64,000 bases of DNA, from assembly GCA_013911655.1 (NCBI GenBank), contig JACESU010000001.1, forward strand, positions 1 to 64,000, in the 5' to 3' direction. Below are positions 7,627 to 16,783 of this stretch, one piece after another. The notes below the pieces were generated by a model. It was not told the DNA's origin and made no database searches. It saw only the letters and a list, made by a program, of their open reading frames with translations. Origin of the DNA: Alphaproteobacteria bacterium (GTDB lineage: Bacteria; Pseudomonadota; Alphaproteobacteria; Caedimonadales; UBA1908). Position 1 is the first letter of the stretch. Every line of letters begins with the position of its first letter. A program made the position numbers and the translations under genes.

Positions 7627-9135
7627 TTAGGAAGGGGCAGAGGTCGGTGCCCTTGAAATGTTGACAGGGGCAGGCGCAGGAGAAAGGGGGGGCGCTGGGT
7701 TTGCCACAGGGCCATCTGGGACCGGAGTCGGCATGTCTTGCTCGGCCTCGAGGGTCTTGGAGTCAACACTCTCGTCACCGTCCTCGCTTACGACCTCGTC
7801 TTCGGCTGAGATTTCGGTGACAGGCGGCACATAGCTTTCAAATTTTTGATTGAGGCTTGCGACATGCGCCTTGAAGGCTGTCAAATCGGCGCCCATAAGC
7901 TTGCCGGCTGGCATGGTTTTAATGTGCTTGGGATCTACTTGCTTGCCGTGCTTAAGAAGTTCGTAGTGAAGGTGAGGGCCGGTCGTGCGACCGGTCATCC
8001 CTATATATCCAATGACTTGGCCTTGGCGCACGCTTTTGCCAACGCGAAGGCCTGCGGCAAAACGGCTCATATGAGCGTAAGCCGTTGAAATTTCAGAATT
8101 GTGTCGCAGGCGAATATAGTTACCATAAGAACTAAAAGGACCCATTTTCTCCACAACCCCGTCACCCGCCGCCATAATAGGAGTACCCTTGGGGGCCGCA
8201 AAGTCAACGCCCTTATGCATTTTAGAAAAGCCTAACACAGGGTGGCGACGCATGCCAAACCCGGACGAAAGCCTGGCGCCGTCCACGGGGGTACGCAAAA
8301 GGCCCTTACGGACACTTGCACCACTCATGTCATAGAATCCAGGGTTTCCTTTTTTGGGCTTGAAGTAATACAGGCGTAACTCTTTATCTTTAAGACGCAG
8401 ATAAGCAAAGGCAAGTTCTCCCGGGACCTCTTTAAGGCTTTCGGGATCACGGTAGGTGTCGTAAATCAACCCGTACCCGTCGCCAGGATGAAAGCTGCGT
8501 TGAAAGTCCACGTCATAGCTGAAGGCTTTGATCATCTCGTGGAGGACTTTGGCCGGCACCCCTTGCTTGCCTGCATCCAGGTAAAGGCTGTCATGGATTT
8601 CGCCTTTGACAACCTCGGTCGTATGGGTCAGCTCTTTCGTTTCTTGGGTTGCCTTATAACGGCCATTTTCTTGCCGCTCAACGGTAATTTCTGTCTCGAG
8701 AGAGGGGCGAATATAGAGACTGGTGAGATCCCGCTCGAGAGGCGCGCCCTTCACAGGGATATAGGTAATGTAAATCTCGTGATCGGGGCGCAGGTCCCGG
8801 GGATTAAAAACAGATTTTAAGGCCTCGATCACGTCGTGGGCTTGGCCTGAGTCAATCTTGGCGCGCTCGAGAACACTAGACAGGGTGTCGCCGCGCATGA
8901 CTTGCAGGGTTTCGTCCACGGGACAAGGGTCACCGTCCTCATTGGTGCAAACATCCTCATCTGGCGTCCCTTCATCGGGGTGAGGAGCGGGTGGCATCTC
9001 TTGGGTGGACTCTTGCGGGACGCGTGCCGTCTCGTGATGTTCAAAATCTTTGAAAAAATCCATGAGAGCGATGGCCACCGCTGCCACAAGACAGAGCCCT
9101 CCAGAAATAAGACGAACATAGGTACGAACAGTCAC
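7627..9135 (-). CDS. M23 family murein metalloendopeptidase (MepM-like)
   Basis: A 502-aa envelope protein with an N-terminal membrane anchor (about residues 8-26), a proline/acid-rich linker, a LysM/OapA-like region (VMRGDTLSSVLERA), a central Csd3-type domain, and a C-terminal M23 domain. Zinc ligands are seen in GMRRHPVLGFSKMHKGVDF (HxxxxxxxHxxxD form) and in HLHYELLKHG; the catalytic AYAHMSRF segment lies between. M23 enzymes of this layout cut D,D peptide cross-links during peptidoglycan growth. A tail of about 90 residues rich in Pro, Ala and acidic residues follows the catalytic domain, longer than usual, and may bind partners or wall. The gene appears monocistronic. Confidence 0.92.
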   Translation of the reverse strand: MTVRTYVRLISGGLCLVAAVAIALMDFFKDFEHHETARVPQESTQEMPPAPHPDEGTPDEDVCTNEDGDPCPVDETLQVMRGDTLSSVLERAKIDSGQAHDVIEALKSVFNPRDLRPDHEIYITYIPVKGAPLERDLTSLYIRPSLETEITVERQENGRYKATQETKELTHTTEVVKGEIHDSLYLDAGKQGVPAKVLHEMIKAFSYDVDFQRSFHPGDGYGLIYDTYRDPESLKEVPGELAFAYLRLKDKELRLYYFKPKKGNPGFYDMSGASVRKGLLRTPVDGARLSSGFGMRRHPVLGFSKMHKGVDFAAPKGTPIMAAGDGVVEKMGPFSSYGNYIRLRHNSEISTAYAHMSRFAAGLRVGKSVRQGQVIGYIGMTGRTTGPHLHYELLKHGKQVDPKHIKTMPAGKLMGADLTAFKAHVASLNQKFESYVPPVTEISAEDEVVSEDGDESVDSKTLEAEQDMPTPVPDGPVANPAPPLSPAPAPVNISRAPTSAPS

Positions 9136-9297
9136 TGTGGCAGAAATCCTTTATGTTAACTTGGCATGCAAAACGTCAGCCTTTTGAGCAAAAGCGTATG
9201 CAAGCATCACACTGGCCAAACCTACCCAAGGTCAAAGGGAGTGTCCATATTTTTTTGAATTTTTGTGTGCTTTAAGAAAAATGCAGGACTTATCGGA

Positions 9298-9326
9298 TTG
9301 ATTCTGAAGGAAGAGAATTTTATACT
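9298..9326 (+). promoter_or_regulatory. Sigma-70-type promoter for the PAS gene
   Basis: TTGATT (9298-9303) and TATACT (9321-9326) are separated by exactly 17 bases, giving a transcript start near 9333 and a 25-base leader before the ATG at 9358. GGAG at 9346-9349 is the ribosome-binding site. Confidence 0.7.
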
Positions 9327-9357
9327 CGTTCAGCATGTGCGTTTCGGAGAATAAAAA

Positions 9358-11025
9358 ATGTACCCCCCATCAGAAGATGCCATGTCAGGGTTATCTTCTT
9401 TATCGTCTGTTCTTGGAGCGGGAATTCAGCATCATCTCACCTATGTTGTTGCAGGCTTTTGTTTTGTTTTTGCTGGGTTTTTGGTCATGACAGTCGCATA
9501 TATGCGTCTTGTAAAGAAAAACCGTGAACGCGATTTTCAAGAAAATCTTTGCGCGCAAATTAGTACGTACCTTCATCAAGGATGGCTTCGCTGGCAAGAA
9601 AGAGCGGAAACCTTCATTACGAGTGAGGGCTTGGCAAAAAATCTGGACATCCCCATTTCAGTTGCCAGTATCGAGGATTTTTTAGAACTATTAAGTGCCG
9701 ACGATCAAAAAAAGCTTAACGTCTTGATTAACCAAAAAGACAAAGTAGTGCAGGACGAGATTGTAGTACTGCCCACAAGGCAAGGCCCCCGCTTTTTTGA
9801 AGCCATTTTGGTCAGGCACGAAAATGAGGCACCTGGAACGCTGACCCTGTTTCTTCGAAACCAAGACGGCTGTCAACGCGCTCTGCAAGATTTAGAAGGC
9901 AAGGTGGCCTCAGAGCATGGTGAGCGTAGTCTCATGAAAGAAGTCTTGGAAAATCTTCCAAGTCCTTTGTGGGTGTTTGAAAAGAGCACCGGTAAAATCT
10001 CTTATTGTAACCAAGCTTACGCTGATGTTCTTGAAATGCCAAGACAGCAAGTGATTGAAAACTCGATTCACTTGGGGGTTCAGGATTCTGTAGAGGAATT
10101 TTGGCAAGAAGGGGGAAGTCTTAAATATCTCAACATTAAAGGGCAAAGACGCTGCTATGAGTTTAAAAAGGTCGCTATCGAAGATCAGGGAAGAATCCTT
10201 GCCTTTGCCTTTGACCGGAGTACCGAAGACTCGCTGGAGCGTAAGTTAAAGCGGCACCTTTCTCTTTACCGCGAAGTCCTTGAAACCTTGTCGGCAGGTG
10301 TAACAGTTTATGGGCCGGACCGAAAACTTCGCTTTTTCAACCATGCATATGCGCGTATGTTTGGCATGGACGAGAGTTGGCTTTCGAGCGAACCCACCAT
10401 GAGCGAAGTGTTGGATGATTTAAATCGGCGCCGTCTTCTTGTAGAGTACTCTGATTATCCCGCCTTTAAACGCCGGGAAATGAATATCCTTTCGGGCCTT
10501 TTAACCCCTATGCAAGAGCTTTGTTATTTACCCGACGGTCGCAATATTCGCAAGATTACCGCCCCTCATCCGTCCGGCGGGATTTTTTATATTTTTGAGG
10601 ATGTCACAAACTCTCTAGAACTTGAGCGTCGTTGTAATACCCAACTTGATGTCCAGCGTTCTACCCTTGATAACCTGTATGAAGGGATTGCCGTTTTTGG
10701 CAGTGATGCGCGCCTGCGTTTTACCAATCCCTCCTTTAGAAAGCTATGGAACTGGATGCCGGACGGAGACGCAGACAGACGTCATATCAGAGAGCTTATC
10801 GAGCATGTTCGGCCGTATCTGACCTTTGAAGAGGAGTGGGAACACTACAAAGAGCGGCTTATCTCGCGGGTTAGCGACCGTGTGCCTAAAAAGCGTCGCC
10901 TTCACCGAACTGACGGTATCATCATTGATTTTGCCTACGTGCCGCTTCCTGACGGGTCACACCTGCTTAGCTTTATTGATGTGACAGCGTCCTGTCGTAT
11001 GGAAGAGCTGATGGCCAAACACTAA
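9358..11025 (+). CDS. Membrane-anchored multi-PAS protein lacking an output domain
   Basis: The 555-aa protein has one membrane segment (about residues 27-48), a cytoplasmic coiled region, and three PAS units. The first begins LENLPSPLWVFEKSTGKISYCN, the second LETLSAGVTVYGPDRKLRFFN, and the third LDNLYEGIAVFGSDARLRFTN, each with the conserved asparagine and YAxxF/W neighbourhood. This is the sensory half of alphaproteobacterial PAS histidine kinases of the DivL/PAS_7 kind. The chain stops directly after the third PAS (MEELMAKH), exactly where HisKA and HATPase domains normally begin, and rpoH starts on the other strand 14 bases later. It may act as a scaffold or is a truncated kinase. Confidence 0.8.
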   Translation: MYPPSEDAMSGLSSLSSVLGAGIQHHLTYVVAGFCFVFAGFLVMTVAYMRLVKKNRERDFQENLCAQISTYLHQGWLRWQERAETFITSEGLAKNLDIPISVASIEDFLELLSADDQKKLNVLINQKDKVVQDEIVVLPTRQGPRFFEAILVRHENEAPGTLTLFLRNQDGCQRALQDLEGKVASEHGERSLMKEVLENLPSPLWVFEKSTGKISYCNQAYADVLEMPRQQVIENSIHLGVQDSVEEFWQEGGSLKYLNIKGQRRCYEFKKVAIEDQGRILAFAFDRSTEDSLERKLKRHLSLYREVLETLSAGVTVYGPDRKLRFFNHAYARMFGMDESWLSSEPTMSEVLDDLNRRRLLVEYSDYPAFKRREMNILSGLLTPMQELCYLPDGRNIRKITAPHPSGGIFYIFEDVTNSLELERRCNTQLDVQRSTLDNLYEGIAVFGSDARLRFTNPSFRKLWNWMPDGDADRRHIRELIEHVRPYLTFEEEWEHYKERLISRVSDRVPKKRRLHRTDGIIIDFAYVPLPDGSHLLSFIDVTASCRMEELMAKH

Positions 11026-11039
11026 AGAAAAGCGTTTTT

Positions 11040-11942
11040 TTACAACGAGTAAGAGCGCCGCCGATTAAATTCGTCATGGGCATGTTGGCGCATGCTTTTT
11101 TGTAGCTTTTCAAAAGCGCTTGCCTCGATCTGTCGTACGCGTTCTTTAGAAAGCTCTAGCTTTTCACCACAATCATCGAGGGTAAGAGGCGGCTCTAAAA
11201 GGCGTCTCCACGTGATGATTTGATGTTCTCGTTGATTGAGTCCCGAAAGGGCATCGGACAGAAATTTCTTTTGCTTGCGTATTTCGTGCTCGTGGGCGAC
11301 CTTTTGCGCGTGATTTTCATCGTCGGCAATCCAATCAAGCCATTCGCTTCCTTCCTCGGACGTATTAAGCGGGGCATTTAAAGAACTGTCCTGCCCTTGC
11401 AGGCGTAAAATCATATCCAGAACCTCGTCCAAAGGGACTTGCAAATGATCGGCGACTTTTTGAGCAATTTCTTCGTGGGAAAGGTTCATCCCTTGACGTT
11501 CAAAAGTTTCCATTAAAGAGCGCACCTTGAAAAAGAGCTTCTTTTGATTGGTCGTGGTCCCGATCCGCACAAGAGACCAATTTCTCATGACAAAATCTTT
11601 GATGCTGGCCTTAATCCACCAAAGGGCATAGGTCGAAAACCGAAAGCCTTTAGAGACGTCAAACTTGGCCAAGGCTTGCATCATGCCAATGTTACCTTCG
11701 GACACAAGATCTCCGATCGGAAGACCATAGCCCTTATATCCCTGAGCGACCTTTAGAACGAGTCGTTGATGCCGCTCGAGGATTTTTTGGCGAGCACGCT
11801 CGTCTTGAGCCTCGTGCCATTTTTTAACAAGCTGAATTTCCTCTTCAGCGGTGAGGGATGGCAAGCTTGCCACGCGCTTTAAGTGTACTTTAAGCCTATC
11901 TACATGGGGGGTCTCGTCTAGAGAGACTTTTTCGTCATCCAT
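11040..11942 (-). CDS. rpoH: RNA polymerase heat-shock sigma factor RpoH (sigma-32)
   Basis: A 300-aa sigma-70-family protein with region 2 (DLVSEGNIGMMQALAKFD, FRFSTYALWWIKASIKDFVM), the RpoH box (TNQKKLFFKVRSL) that distinguishes sigma-32 from sigma-70, and region 4 with LTLDDCGEKLELSKERVRQIEASAFEKL. RpoH directs transcription of chaperone and protease genes under heat or envelope stress. Length and the absence of region 1.1 fit the family. TATAAT can be read upstream on the minus strand, but its -35 partner is not convincing. GGAG precedes the ATG. Confidence 0.95.
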   Translation of the reverse strand: MDDEKVSLDETPHVDRLKVHLKRVASLPSLTAEEEIQLVKKWHEAQDERARQKILERHQRLVLKVAQGYKGYGLPIGDLVSEGNIGMMQALAKFDVSKGFRFSTYALWWIKASIKDFVMRNWSLVRIGTTTNQKKLFFKVRSLMETFERQGMNLSHEEIAQKVADHLQVPLDEVLDMILRLQGQDSSLNAPLNTSEEGSEWLDWIADDENHAQKVAHEHEIRKQKKFLSDALSGLNQREHQIITWRRLLEPPLTLDDCGEKLELSKERVRQIEASAFEKLQKSMRQHAHDEFNRRRSYSL

Positions 11943-12095
11943 GACGTCTCCTTAAAATTTTATATGTATTATAAAGATAAAGGAGTCTTTTTAGACAGAC
12001 AAGGATCTTGATGGGCAAAAGAGTCCTAAAAAGCTTGCCCTGTCCTTGGAAAGCAGGTTAAAAATAAACGGTTAACTTTTTACTTGGAGGCCTTT

Positions 12096-12692
12096 ATGTT
12101 ATTTACCCTACCAGAACTTCCCTACGCCATGAACGCGCTAGAGCCTTATATTTCTGAAAAGACCTTGTCTTTTCACTACGGCAAGCATCATCAAGCGTAT
12201 GTTACGAACCTGAATAATCTTTTGGCGGATAAACCCCTTGTCCATACGTCCTTAGAAGACGTGATCAAGATGAGTGCAGGTGATGCTAATCTTACTGGTG
12301 TATTTAACAACGCGGCTCAGGTGTGGAACCATACGTTCTATTGGCACTGCTTGTCACCCAGTGGCGGTGGCATGCCAAGTGAAAGGCTAGAGCGTCGCAT
12401 TCAAGAAGATTTCGGCAGTTTTGACGCGTTTAAAGACGCCTTTAAGGCCGCCGCCATTTCTCAGTTTGGCAGCGGGTGGGCCTGGCTTGTGGAAAAAGAC
12501 GGCAAACTTGCCATCATGAAGACTGCAAACGCTGATTTGCCCATGGTGCACGGAGCAAAGGCCCTTTTGACCTGTGACGTTTGGGAGCATGCGTATTATC
12601 TGGACTATCAAAATAGGCGCCCTGATTATGTGGACACGTTCTTGAACCACCTGGTGAATTGGGATTTCGTCCAAGGATGCCTTGAGGACTAA
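12096..12692 (+). CDS. sodB: Superoxide dismutase [Fe/Mn]
   Basis: The 198-aa enzyme converts superoxide to peroxide and oxygen. Metal ligands are visible: His in LSFHYGKHHQAYV, His in QVWNHTFYW, and the DVWEHAYYLDYQNRRPDYV block with Asp and His. The N-terminus FTLPELPYAMNALEPYISEKT is typical of Fe-SOD. The ATG at 12096 follows TTGGAGG; a TTG at 12084 lies inside that ribosome site and is rejected. Fe versus Mn use cannot be fixed by eye, but GSGWAWL and the AAISQFGSG region resemble Fe enzymes. A bidirectional terminator follows. Confidence 0.95.
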   Translation: MLFTLPELPYAMNALEPYISEKTLSFHYGKHHQAYVTNLNNLLADKPLVHTSLEDVIKMSAGDANLTGVFNNAAQVWNHTFYWHCLSPSGGGMPSERLERRIQEDFGSFDAFKDAFKAAAISQFGSGWAWLVEKDGKLAIMKTANADLPMVHGAKALLTCDVWEHAYYLDYQNRRPDYVDTFLNHLVNWDFVQGCLED

Positions 12693-12701
12693 AGCCTTAA
12701 T

Positions 12702-12738
12702 AAAAAAGCGGGAGTCTTAAAACTCCCGCTTGATCTTT
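12702..12738. terminator. Bidirectional terminator between sodB and the DASS gene
   Basis: A 10-bp stem (AAGCGGGAGT / ACTCCCGCTT) with six-base loop is preceded by six A residues and followed by a T-rich segment, placed between two convergent genes. Confidence 0.85.
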
Positions 12739-14188
12739 ACCAAAGACCAATGATTTTCCACCAAAGCCCCCCCACAACGGTCCAAATGCCTAAATAGACA
12801 AGACTCAAGATTCCGCCAAGACGCCACCATTCACTCACGCTGACGTAACCGGCCCCAAAGTACACAGGCGCGGTCCCTGTGCCGTAGTGGGTAAGGCAAG
12901 CGCAAAGACTCGATAAAACAGCAAGGCTCATGGCAGCAAGACCAGCGGGAGCGCCGGCGGCGATCATAACGACCAAAAACGCGCTATACATCGAGGAAAT
13001 ATGAGCGGTCGCGCTGGCAAAGAGGTAATGGGAATAAAAGTACACCAGACATAAAATACCAAACGACCAACCCCAAGAGAAATGGCCGACTGCACCGTGC
13101 ATTTGATGACTAAACCAAGTGATCATCCCAAGCTTGCTGAGCTGTGTGGCCATCATCAAAAGGGCGGCAAACCAAACAAGGATTTCCCACGCCGTTTTAT
13201 CATTTAAGACATCATTCCATGACAACACACCGGAAAAAAGAAAAAATCCCAGACCAAAAAGGGAGGCCGCTGTGGCTGGAATGCCGCAGGATTCTCCCAA
13301 AATCCAAAGAATAAGAGGCGAGAAAAAAGTCCCAACCATGAGCTTTTCATGGGAGGAAAGAGGACCCATGGCGGCGAGCTGCTTACGTCCCATATGCGGG
13401 GCATCGGGCGTACGTTTTGTTTGGGGCGGATAGAAAAGATACAAAAGCCACGACAGCACCAAAAGCTTCACAAGACCTGGTACAACAGCTGCGGTCATCC
13501 AACTGACCCATGTCATGGTCACGCCAAGCTCACCGGCAAGGCTGACAATAAGAGGATTTCCTGCAAGGGCCATCACAAACATGGCGCTTGTGATGATATT
13601 CGCTTGAAAGACAACTTTGATAAGATAAGCGCCAAAGTGTCGTCTGGTGCCATCATGGGGCTTACTTCCTTGTTCGATTCAGAGTGAGTTTACAATGGGA
13701 AAAAGGATGCCGGCTCCCCTTGCTGTATTGCTGGGGCCCACGGGGGCAAGGATCAAGTCGGAAAAGCACAGGGCATAGGAAAGGCCCAAGGTACTTGAGC
13801 CAAAGGTGCGAATAAAAAGATACGCAATACGGCTTCCGAGTCCTGTTTTGACAAAACCTCTTGCCATAAAAAAGGTCAAGAGCACAAGCCAAACAACGTG
13901 AGAGCTGCAACTGCTAAGGCTTTGCTCGAGGGCCAGGGTTTTTGTTGCCACACATGTACCCATGGCAATAATGGCAATCGCGCCCATGGGTAGAGGTTTT
14001 GCGATGACACCAAAAATGGTTGTTATAAAAATACCAAAAAGATGCCAGGTTTTAAGATCGAGGCCCGCGGGAGCCGGCCAAAGCCATAAAAAAGCACCCA
14101 GGCTTAGAACGGCAAGGGTGGGAAGGGGTTTGGCGCCTTTCCAGGCAGTGGTGGGTGTTGTGCTATGGGCAGCAGCGTGCGTTGTCAG
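12737..14188 (-). pseudogene. DASS-family dicarboxylate transporter interrupted by an in-frame TGA
   Basis: Reading one frame from 14188 to 12737 gives a full-length (483-codon) SLC13/DASS protein like plastidic or bacterial 2-oxoglutarate/malate translocators. It has WLWPAPAGLDLKTWHLFGIF, the signature LTFFMARGFVKTGLGSRIAY, DLILAPVGPSNTARGAG, then GTRRHFGAYLIKVVFQANI and FVMALAGNPL, and a C-terminal TALLMMATQLSK-like region. The only break is TGA at 13681-13679, after FPIVNSL. There is also no ATG at the proper N-terminus: the frame opens at a CTG (14188-14186) behind GAGAGGA. Two fragments starting at internal ATGs (13987 and 13582) would be membrane-protein pieces. Recent inactivation is the simplest reading. 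Confidence 0.85.
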
Positions 14189-14279
14189 GTAAATCCTCTC
14201 TTAGTTTTTTTATATGGATCTTTGGGAACCGTAGCAAGAAAATCAAAGGGGGGCAAAGAGAGAAGATAAAAGGCTTAGA

Positions 14280-14315
14280 TAAAAAGAAGACGCCCTGTAA
14301 AAACAGGGCGTCTTC
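14280..14315 (-). terminator. Terminator downstream of the glycine-zipper lipoprotein gene
   Basis: A perfect 13-bp stem (GAAGACGCCCTGT / ACAGGGCGTCTTC) with AAAA loop is followed on the minus strand by TTTTTAT, a textbook intrinsic terminator. Confidence 0.92.
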
Positions 14316-14333
14316 TTTAAATGAAAAGAACGA

Positions 14334-14918
14334 TCAATAGTCGTCTTCTTCAGCGTAGGAAGGGGCGTGTTTCACAACGACTTCACGGCGGTCAACGCCT
14401 TTACGCTTGGGCGCGCGGTTGCCCTTGTAGATGTGAGGGTTGTTATCAGCGACAAGACGAGAGCGACCTTTATCACCAATGATCAAAAGGGCGTCTTGAC
14501 CAACTTGGAGGGCGGGTGTTGGACCTTGAACAACGGTGCGAAGGCGACCGTTCTCAAGCTCGACAACGTATTCAGTCCCTTGTTGCTTTTCAAGTTCACC
14601 TTGAAGCAAAGATCCAGCCACAGCACCGGCAAGAGCACCGCCCACGATGGCCGCCGTATGACCGCGTCCCTTACCAAAGGCAGATCCGGCAAGACCGCCA
14701 CCAGCCGCGCCAAGAAGGCCGCCTGCTGCATTTTCCTCAAGCTTTTCCTTGCCGTGTACCTCAACCGTCCGGACGCTTACAACCGTACAACGATAGGTGC
14801 GGGATGTTTCACCAACGTGGGCTTCGGTATAAACACCAGGAGAGATCTGACGGGCACAGCCGCTAAGCATCAAGGTCGCCATGCTGGCACAGCCAATGAC
14901 GAGTAAAGTCTTTTTCAT
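14334..14918 (-). CDS. Glycine-zipper outer-membrane lipoprotein (SlyB-like)
   Basis: The 194-aa product has a lipoprotein signal peptide with lipobox LSGC. A beta segment (YRCTVVSVRTVEV) follows, then a glycine zipper (AAGGLLGAAGGGLAGSAFG, IVGGALAGAVAGSLL) of the 17 kDa-antigen/SlyB type that inserts in the outer membrane, then a second beta region (TEYVVELENGRLRTVVQG, QVGQDALLIIGDKGRSRLV) that resembles the C-terminal SlyB domain. The basic stretch PKRKGVDRREVVVKH near the C-terminus is unusual. Proteins of this class stabilise the outer membrane and are prominent surface antigens in rickettsia-like bacteria. Confidence 0.87.
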   Translation of the reverse strand: MKKTLLVIGCASMATLMLSGCARQISPGVYTEAHVGETSRTYRCTVVSVRTVEVHGKEKLEENAAGGLLGAAGGGLAGSAFGKGRGHTAAIVGGALAGAVAGSLLQGELEKQQGTEYVVELENGRLRTVVQGPTPALQVGQDALLIIGDKGRSRLVADNNPHIYKGNRAPKRKGVDRREVVVKHAPSYAEEDDY

Positions 14919-15124
14919 TTCAAGTACTCCTACACAAAACTTCAGATGGGATGCTGAGACGAATTAAGGAAAAAATCAAGAAAAAAGATAAGAGAGGTGT
15001 GATTTTTTTGCCAACTTCTTGAGGTTTGAAGGTTTTTATTTAAAGTGTTAAATGCCCATCTCCTTGAAAGACAAGAAATGACGCGCTAGACTCGTGAAAA
15101 AGAAGGCAAAAGAGGGGGCACGTT

Positions 15125-15652
15125 ATGTTAAAGAATACACACGAAACCTACGGGTGGCTTGCCAAGGTTTTTCATTGGGTCATGGCCCTTGCTATTATAG
15201 GGATGTTTGGGGTGGCTTATGTGATGATGGACATGGAAGGACCTGAGAAATTTGTGCTTTATGGGATTCATAAATCTGTGGGTGCCACGCTTCTCGTTCT
15301 TGTTGTGATGCGCTTTTTGTGGCGTCTGGCAAATGTGCAGCCGACCCTATCAGAGAGCGTACCAGTATGGCAGCGTTTTGGGGCGCACGCCAATATCCTC
15401 CTCCTTTACGCACTGATGTTCACTATGACGATCTCTGGGTTTCTTATGAGCTATTACACGTGGGGCGTGAATTGGTTTGGGCTTGTTAATTTTGCGGCGC
15501 CCGTCAAAAACAATGAGCTAGGAGACATTTTCAAAGAAATTCACGAGATTGCCTCCTACCTTTTGATTGCATCTGTCTCCTTGCATGTGATCGCTGCTCT
15601 TTACCACCATTTCTTCTTAAAAGATAACGTGCTGCGTCGTATGTGGCGCTAG
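15125..15652 (+). CDS. Cytochrome b561 (CybB-like)
   Basis: A 175-aa four-helix membrane protein. Haem-ligating histidines are visible in KVFHWVMAL (helix 1), GIHKSVGATLL (helix 2), IHEIASYLLIAS (helix 3-4 loop) and SLHVIAALYHHFF (helix 4), the pattern of Ni/Fe-hydrogenase-type b-cytochrome/CybB. It moves electrons between quinol and periplasmic acceptors; in E. coli CybB acts as a superoxide:ubiquinone oxidoreductase. The gene stands alone, 206 bases after the divergent lipoprotein gene. The ribosome site is weak (GGGGGCACGTT before the ATG). Confidence 0.9.
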   Translation: MLKNTHETYGWLAKVFHWVMALAIIGMFGVAYVMMDMEGPEKFVLYGIHKSVGATLLVLVVMRFLWRLANVQPTLSESVPVWQRFGAHANILLLYALMFTMTISGFLMSYYTWGVNWFGLVNFAAPVKNNELGDIFKEIHEIASYLLIASVSLHVIAALYHHFFLKDNVLRRMWR

Positions 15653-15724
15653 GACAAAGAAATTTATTTGGGAGAGAGCCCCTTTTTTGTTAGAAAAAAG
15701 GGTTGTGAGCAGACTGGAAAAATA

Positions 15725-16783
15725 ATGCCTGAAAAACTACGCGTGGTTCATATGATGGCGGGAGCCAAGGTTGGCGGCGCTGAGGCTTTTTTTATGCGTC
15801 TTGTGGGCGCCCTTGCCGAGCGCGGTCTCATGCAGCATGTTATTACCCGTGATTATCCGGATGTAATGGCTTTTTTTGATGACAAAGGCGTGCCTGTGAC
15901 AAAAGCGGCGTTTCGGGGTGTTCTTGATCTCAAAACCCGCCTTTGCATTAAAGAAACCCTTGCCCACTTTAAGCCTCATATCGTGATGACGTGGATGAGT
16001 CGTGCAACCCAGTTTTGCCCTAAAGGCGACTATACGGTGGCAGCACGCCTTGGGGGGTATTACGATTTAAAGTACTACCAAAAGGCTGATTACTTGATTG
16101 GAAATACCCAAGATTTACAAGATTATTTTCAGGCTCAAGGGTGGCCGTCGGATCATACAGCGTACCTTCCAAACTTTGTGAGCGAGCCTGATCAAAGTCC
16201 TGCGGCTGACAGACGCTATTATGATACGCCAAAGGATGTTCCCCTTTTCTTAACCTTTGGTCGTCTTCATACCCACAAGGCCTTTGATGTGCTGATCAGG
16301 GCGATGGCAAAGGTGCCGGATGCTTATTTATGGATTGGCGGTGAAGGGCCAGAAGAAAGCGCTCTTCGCACGCTGGTCGCAGAGTTGGGACTGACCCAGC
16401 GTGTGCGCTTTTTAGGATGGCAAAAAGAGACAAGCCCCTTTTATAAGGCGTGTGACGTCTACGTTTGCCCCTCACGGATAGAGCCCTTAGGGAACGTTAT
16501 TCTAGAGGCTTGGATTCATGAAAAACCTGTGGTGGCTGCTGAAAGCGCGGGTCCCTTGGGGCTGATCACCCCTGGCCAAAACGGTTTACTCGTACCGCTC
16601 GAAGATCACGCGGCCTTGTCCCAAGCATTGAGCGAAATGCTTACCCTTCCGGAACAAACAAAAGCCATAGCACACTCGGGGCGTCAAACCTACGACGCGC
16701 GGTTTAGCCAGGACGCGGTTGTGGCCCAGTACCTGGCGTTCTTTGAGCGTGTGAAGGGCACAAAACGCAGTGAGGGACGTTAA
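15725..16783 (+). CDS. GT4-family glycosyltransferase
   Basis: The 352-aa enzyme has the GT-B two-domain form. The N-terminal domain starts RVVHMMAGAKVGGAEAF, with the usual GGAE loop, and the C-terminal domain carries FLTFGRLHTHKAFDVLIRAM, GEGPEESALRTL, VRFLGW and the nucleotide-sugar motif CPSRIEPLGNVILEAW (EX7E form). The substrate is probably a lipopolysaccharide or surface glycan. The ATG at 15725 is chosen over TTG at 15668 because the family motif begins just after it. It overlaps the next gene by 14 bases, so the pair is translationally linked. Confidence 0.9.
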   Translation: MPEKLRVVHMMAGAKVGGAEAFFMRLVGALAERGLMQHVITRDYPDVMAFFDDKGVPVTKAAFRGVLDLKTRLCIKETLAHFKPHIVMTWMSRATQFCPKGDYTVAARLGGYYDLKYYQKADYLIGNTQDLQDYFQAQGWPSDHTAYLPNFVSEPDQSPAADRRYYDTPKDVPLFLTFGRLHTHKAFDVLIRAMAKVPDAYLWIGGEGPEESALRTLVAELGLTQRVRFLGWQKETSPFYKACDVYVCPSRIEPLGNVILEAWIHEKPVVAAESAGPLGLITPGQNGLLVPLEDHAALSQALSEMLTLPEQTKAIAHSGRQTYDARFSQDAVVAQYLAFFERVKGTKRSEGR

